A stretch of DNA of 30,088 nucleotides from UMGS755 sp045652815 (GTDB lineage: Bacteria > Bacillota > Clostridia > UBA1381 > UBA9506): NCBI GenBank assembly GCA_045652815.1, contig JAZOLH010000058.1:1-30088 (forward strand), written 5' to 3'. The translations under genes were made by a program, and so were the position numbers. Position 1 is the first letter of the stretch; every line of letters starts with the position of its first letter. The notes under the pieces are model-generated. The model searched no databases. It was not told the DNA's origin and saw only the letters and a list, made by a program, of their open reading frames with translations. Below are positions 28,131 to 30,088 of the stretch, in pieces.

Positions 28131-29780
28131 TTATTTCAAAAATTCAGCAATCTTCTGTTCCATTGCTTCCATAAGTTCAGGAATGAACTGACTGTTTCGT
28201 GGATAGTCAAAGAATGTTACATCCATACCGGCTGCATCGTCAATCATCTTAACAACCGCCTCTTTGCCGATAAACTCTTCCAGTTTGCGGCAAACCTCAA
28301 CATCGGTCAGGGCATCTTTAAAGACCATAGCTCGCAGGGAGGGCACAACCCCATCCTTTACAGGATACACAGAGAATGCATCGCCGGAGGGGAACGTTCC
28401 TTCTGCCGAAGAGGTCAGATACGGGTTGATATGCTTATAGGAATGTACAGCGTTATAGAAATTATAACCCCACTGTAAAAAGCCCACCAGACCGAATTTA
28501 TAAATCTGCAAACCGATGATACGGTTGCGGTAAGAGGGCATAGCAAAGAAACGGTTGGATAATTTCTGATAGTGTCCACAGCAGTAGTAACCCCACTGAT
28601 TCGGCACCTTATTCTGTAAGAACAGGTCCATATTGGCAATAGATGTTGCCGGAACGGGTACCAGTCCTCTTTCATAAAATGCGTATTCAGACAGCGCATC
28701 AAGAGTGGGACAACCGTCAATCAGCTTTGTAATCATATCGTGAGCAAACTGGTAGTTATCAAGATGGGTTTCGTTGGGTTCATCGGAAATATGGAAATAA
28801 AGACGTTCCTTAACGCCCTTTTCTTTAGCAAAATCAATCAGCGCCGGCAGGAACTGAGACAGGAAGTTTTCATATTCCGGATCGTGGGAATCCATATGCC
28901 AACCAAACAGATACTTCTCTTCTCCGTTTTCTTTCACCAAAATGTTGGGCGTGTATTTAAGTCCCCACTGAGAAAAGAGCGGAGACATTTCAAGATACTT
29001 AATGCCGTGTTTGTCCACTAGAGAGATCCAGCGTTCAAGACGGGTGAAATCAAAACTATAACTGCTGCCGTTTTTCTCAAAGTCTACAAGTTGCACATTG
29101 GTACGGCGTTTGCCGACACCGGTATCTAAAGGCTGGGTAATGATAGGTGTTAAAATCATCGTACCGCCTAATTTAGCATAAAGAGCCATATATTTATCAA
29201 TCAATTCCCAATGTTCTTCGCTGTACACGGGTACCTGATGGTAATCGGCAATACAGTCGGTGTGGAACCACTGGGTATATGTGGTCTGCTGCCGAGGAAT
29301 ATTACAGGGAATCACGTCTACCGTAAAGGTTTCCGAGCCGTTATAAACTTCTGAATCATCGCCAATGAAGTTTGCACGGATATTGATGGTAATCGGATAG
29401 GTGCCGGCCGGCATATTTTCAGGCACATTTACCTCCACCCAAAGAGCACCCGGTTCATATACAAGGCGCATAAATTCGCCTAAGGGAGATAACATATCGG
29501 GCATTGTGCCTGCTTCTTTTGAGATATAGTCATCATCGGTTGCATCTGCATAAATCGGTAAATCCATCACTGTATTTCTGACTTCATAAAGATGGATGGA
29601 ATCCGCCAGAGCCGAATCAACCGTGAAGAAAATATTTACGAAATCATCCGGTTTAATCGCCAGCTGATAGGAAAACGTTTCGCCACCCATAACCGTTTTT
29701 TTCGAAACGGGCTTGGCCGCATCATATGTTTTATTCATAATTTTCTCTAAAGATGAAACCTGTTTTACGTGCATTGCCAT
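28131..29780 (-). CDS. GH123-like (DUF4091) glycoside hydrolase, copy 2
   Basis: A 549-residue paralog of the downstream gene, co-linear throughout and, by eye, strongly conserved in the barrel. The catalytic-type Asp333-Glu334 pair (HISDEPNETH) is kept, as are QWFHTDCIADYH, SPLFSQWGLKYTPN, GFLQWGYNFYN and SLRAMVFKDALTDVEVCRKLEE. No signal peptide is visible. The ATG at 29780 is chosen because GGTGGAG lies 6 bases upstream; an in-frame GTG inside that site is rejected. It is the first gene of the two-gene transcript, with its own promoter at 29821-29849. Two copies acting in the cytoplasm imply processing of imported oligosaccharides with slightly different linkages, which is inference. Confidence 0.82.
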   Translation of the reverse strand: MAMHVKQVSSLEKIMNKTYDAAKPVSKKTVMGGETFSYQLAIKPDDFVNIFFTVDSALADSIHLYEVRNTVMDLPIYADATDDDYISKEAGTMPDMLSPLGEFMRLVYEPGALWVEVNVPENMPAGTYPITINIRANFIGDDSEVYNGSETFTVDVIPCNIPRQQTTYTQWFHTDCIADYHQVPVYSEEHWELIDKYMALYAKLGGTMILTPIITQPLDTGVGKRRTNVQLVDFEKNGSSYSFDFTRLERWISLVDKHGIKYLEMSPLFSQWGLKYTPNILVKENGEEKYLFGWHMDSHDPEYENFLSQFLPALIDFAKEKGVKERLYFHISDEPNETHLDNYQFAHDMITKLIDGCPTLDALSEYAFYERGLVPVPATSIANMDLFLQNKVPNQWGYYCCGHYQKLSNRFFAMPSYRNRIIGLQIYKFGLVGFLQWGYNFYNAVHSYKHINPYLTSSAEGTFPSGDAFSVYPVKDGVVPSLRAMVFKDALTDVEVCRKLEEFIGKEAVVKMIDDAAGMDVTFFDYPRNSQFIPELMEAMEQKIAEFLK

Positions 29781-29820
29781 ATAAATCTCCACCTTTTTAA
29801 AGTATAATTGATATGATTTA

Positions 29821-29849
29821 ATATTATATAATTCCTAAGGTAAAGTCAA
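29821..29849 (-). promoter_or_regulatory. Promoter of the GH123-like gene pair
   Basis: Minus strand: -35 TTGACT (29844-29849), 17-base spacer, -10 TAATAT (29821-29826); a TATAAT at 15-base spacing is an alternative. The stretch 29850-29990 is very AT-rich and holds nothing else I can name. Confidence 0.65.
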
Positions 29850-29990
29850 GCAAAAAGCAAAAAAATCGACTGAAATGAACCAAACTTTGTCCAAAAAGAC
29901 ACATTTTTTGTTATAAATCTTGCATAAGTTTTGTTTTTGAAACCCCTATATTTTTATCACTTTTTGCACTCTCCAAAATTATCGATTTTA

Positions 29991-30019
29991 TTGACTTTTT
30001 TCTACCGTTTGTGTATAAT
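29991..30019 (+). promoter_or_regulatory. Promoter of the gene leaving the right edge
   Basis: -35 TTGACT (29991-29996), 17-base spacer, -10 TATAAT (30014-30019), about 55 bases before the ATG at 30074. Confidence 0.75.
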
Positions 30020-30073
30020 TAATGCTGTTGTTTTGGAAATTACTTTAAATTTAATAAAGTCAGGTGTGAAACA

Positions 30074-30088
30074 ATGGAAAAACTTCTC
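30074..30088 (+). CDS. Start of an unidentified gene (cut by window edge)
   Basis: ATG at 30074 with AGGTG 7 bases upstream and a good promoter at 29991-30019. Only five codons (MEKLL) are visible, so no product can be given. It is divergent from the GH123-like pair, so a regulator or transporter for that system would be a natural guess, but the sequence does not show it. Confidence 0.55.

Noticed and set aside
26451..29780. One enzyme split by a frameshift
   Set aside because: Both frames are full length, co-linear with each other, have their own starts and ribosome binding sites, and both retain the Asp-Glu pair; this is a tandem duplication.

Overview
The window looks like a chromosomal segment of a low-to-moderate GC, Gram-positive-type Firmicute, most likely a Clostridia member. 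Supporting signs are strong AGGAGG-type ribosome binding sites, sigma-A promoters, intrinsic terminators with T-tracts, a complete WalRKHI (YycFGHI) cell-envelope signalling operon, a dnaA-yaaA-recF block, YaaA, MscL and a dockerin protein. A species cannot be named from the sequence. There is no prophage, insertion sequence, CRISPR array, tRNA or rRNA that I can see.

Layout. 1-2044: recF (cut by the left edge), yaaA and dnaA on the minus strand, with dnaN absent from its usual place. 2072-5000: minus-strand ferritin-like protein, metA and tyrS, each with its own terminator. 4969-7357: a plus-strand operon of an HprK-like P-loop protein, a tRNA-dihydrouridine synthase and mscL. 7359-10398: minus-strand single genes: a dockerin protein, gap, a lipoprotein cyclophilin and a zinc-ribbon protein. 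10413-11448: a plus-strand EamA transporter ending in a shared bidirectional terminator. 11452-21229: a long minus-strand envelope operon in the order murA, orphan 2-oxoacid oxidoreductase gamma subunit, walR, walK, small secreted protein, walH, walI, obg, ispE. 21278-22927: divergent lysS. 22929-24540: a strongly folded 5' leader or non-coding RNA with promoter and terminator, then a secreted nuclease. 24548-26432: a Gfo/Idh/MocA oxidoreductase and a second EamA transporter, translationally coupled. 26451-29849: two tandem GH123-like (DUF4091) glycoside hydrolases on the minus strand. A new plus-strand gene begins at 30074 and leaves the window.

How it works together. The 9.7-kb murA-to-ispE block links peptidoglycan precursor synthesis, the WalRK sensor system with its membrane regulators, the Obg GTPase and isoprenoid (undecaprenyl carrier) precursor synthesis. 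A perfect match to the WalR box consensus (TGTWAH-N5-TGTWAH) sits at the -35 region of an internal promoter before the secreted protein, suggesting that WalR activates the second half of the block. A second WalR-box match overlaps the gap promoter.

The most interesting unexplained items are the structured leader/ncRNA at 22964-23172, the WalR-box promoter with its unknown secreted protein, the 66-nt hairpin before walH, the altered DNA-recognition signature of DnaA together with the lack of consensus DnaA boxes, and the tandem cytoplasmic GH123-like enzymes.
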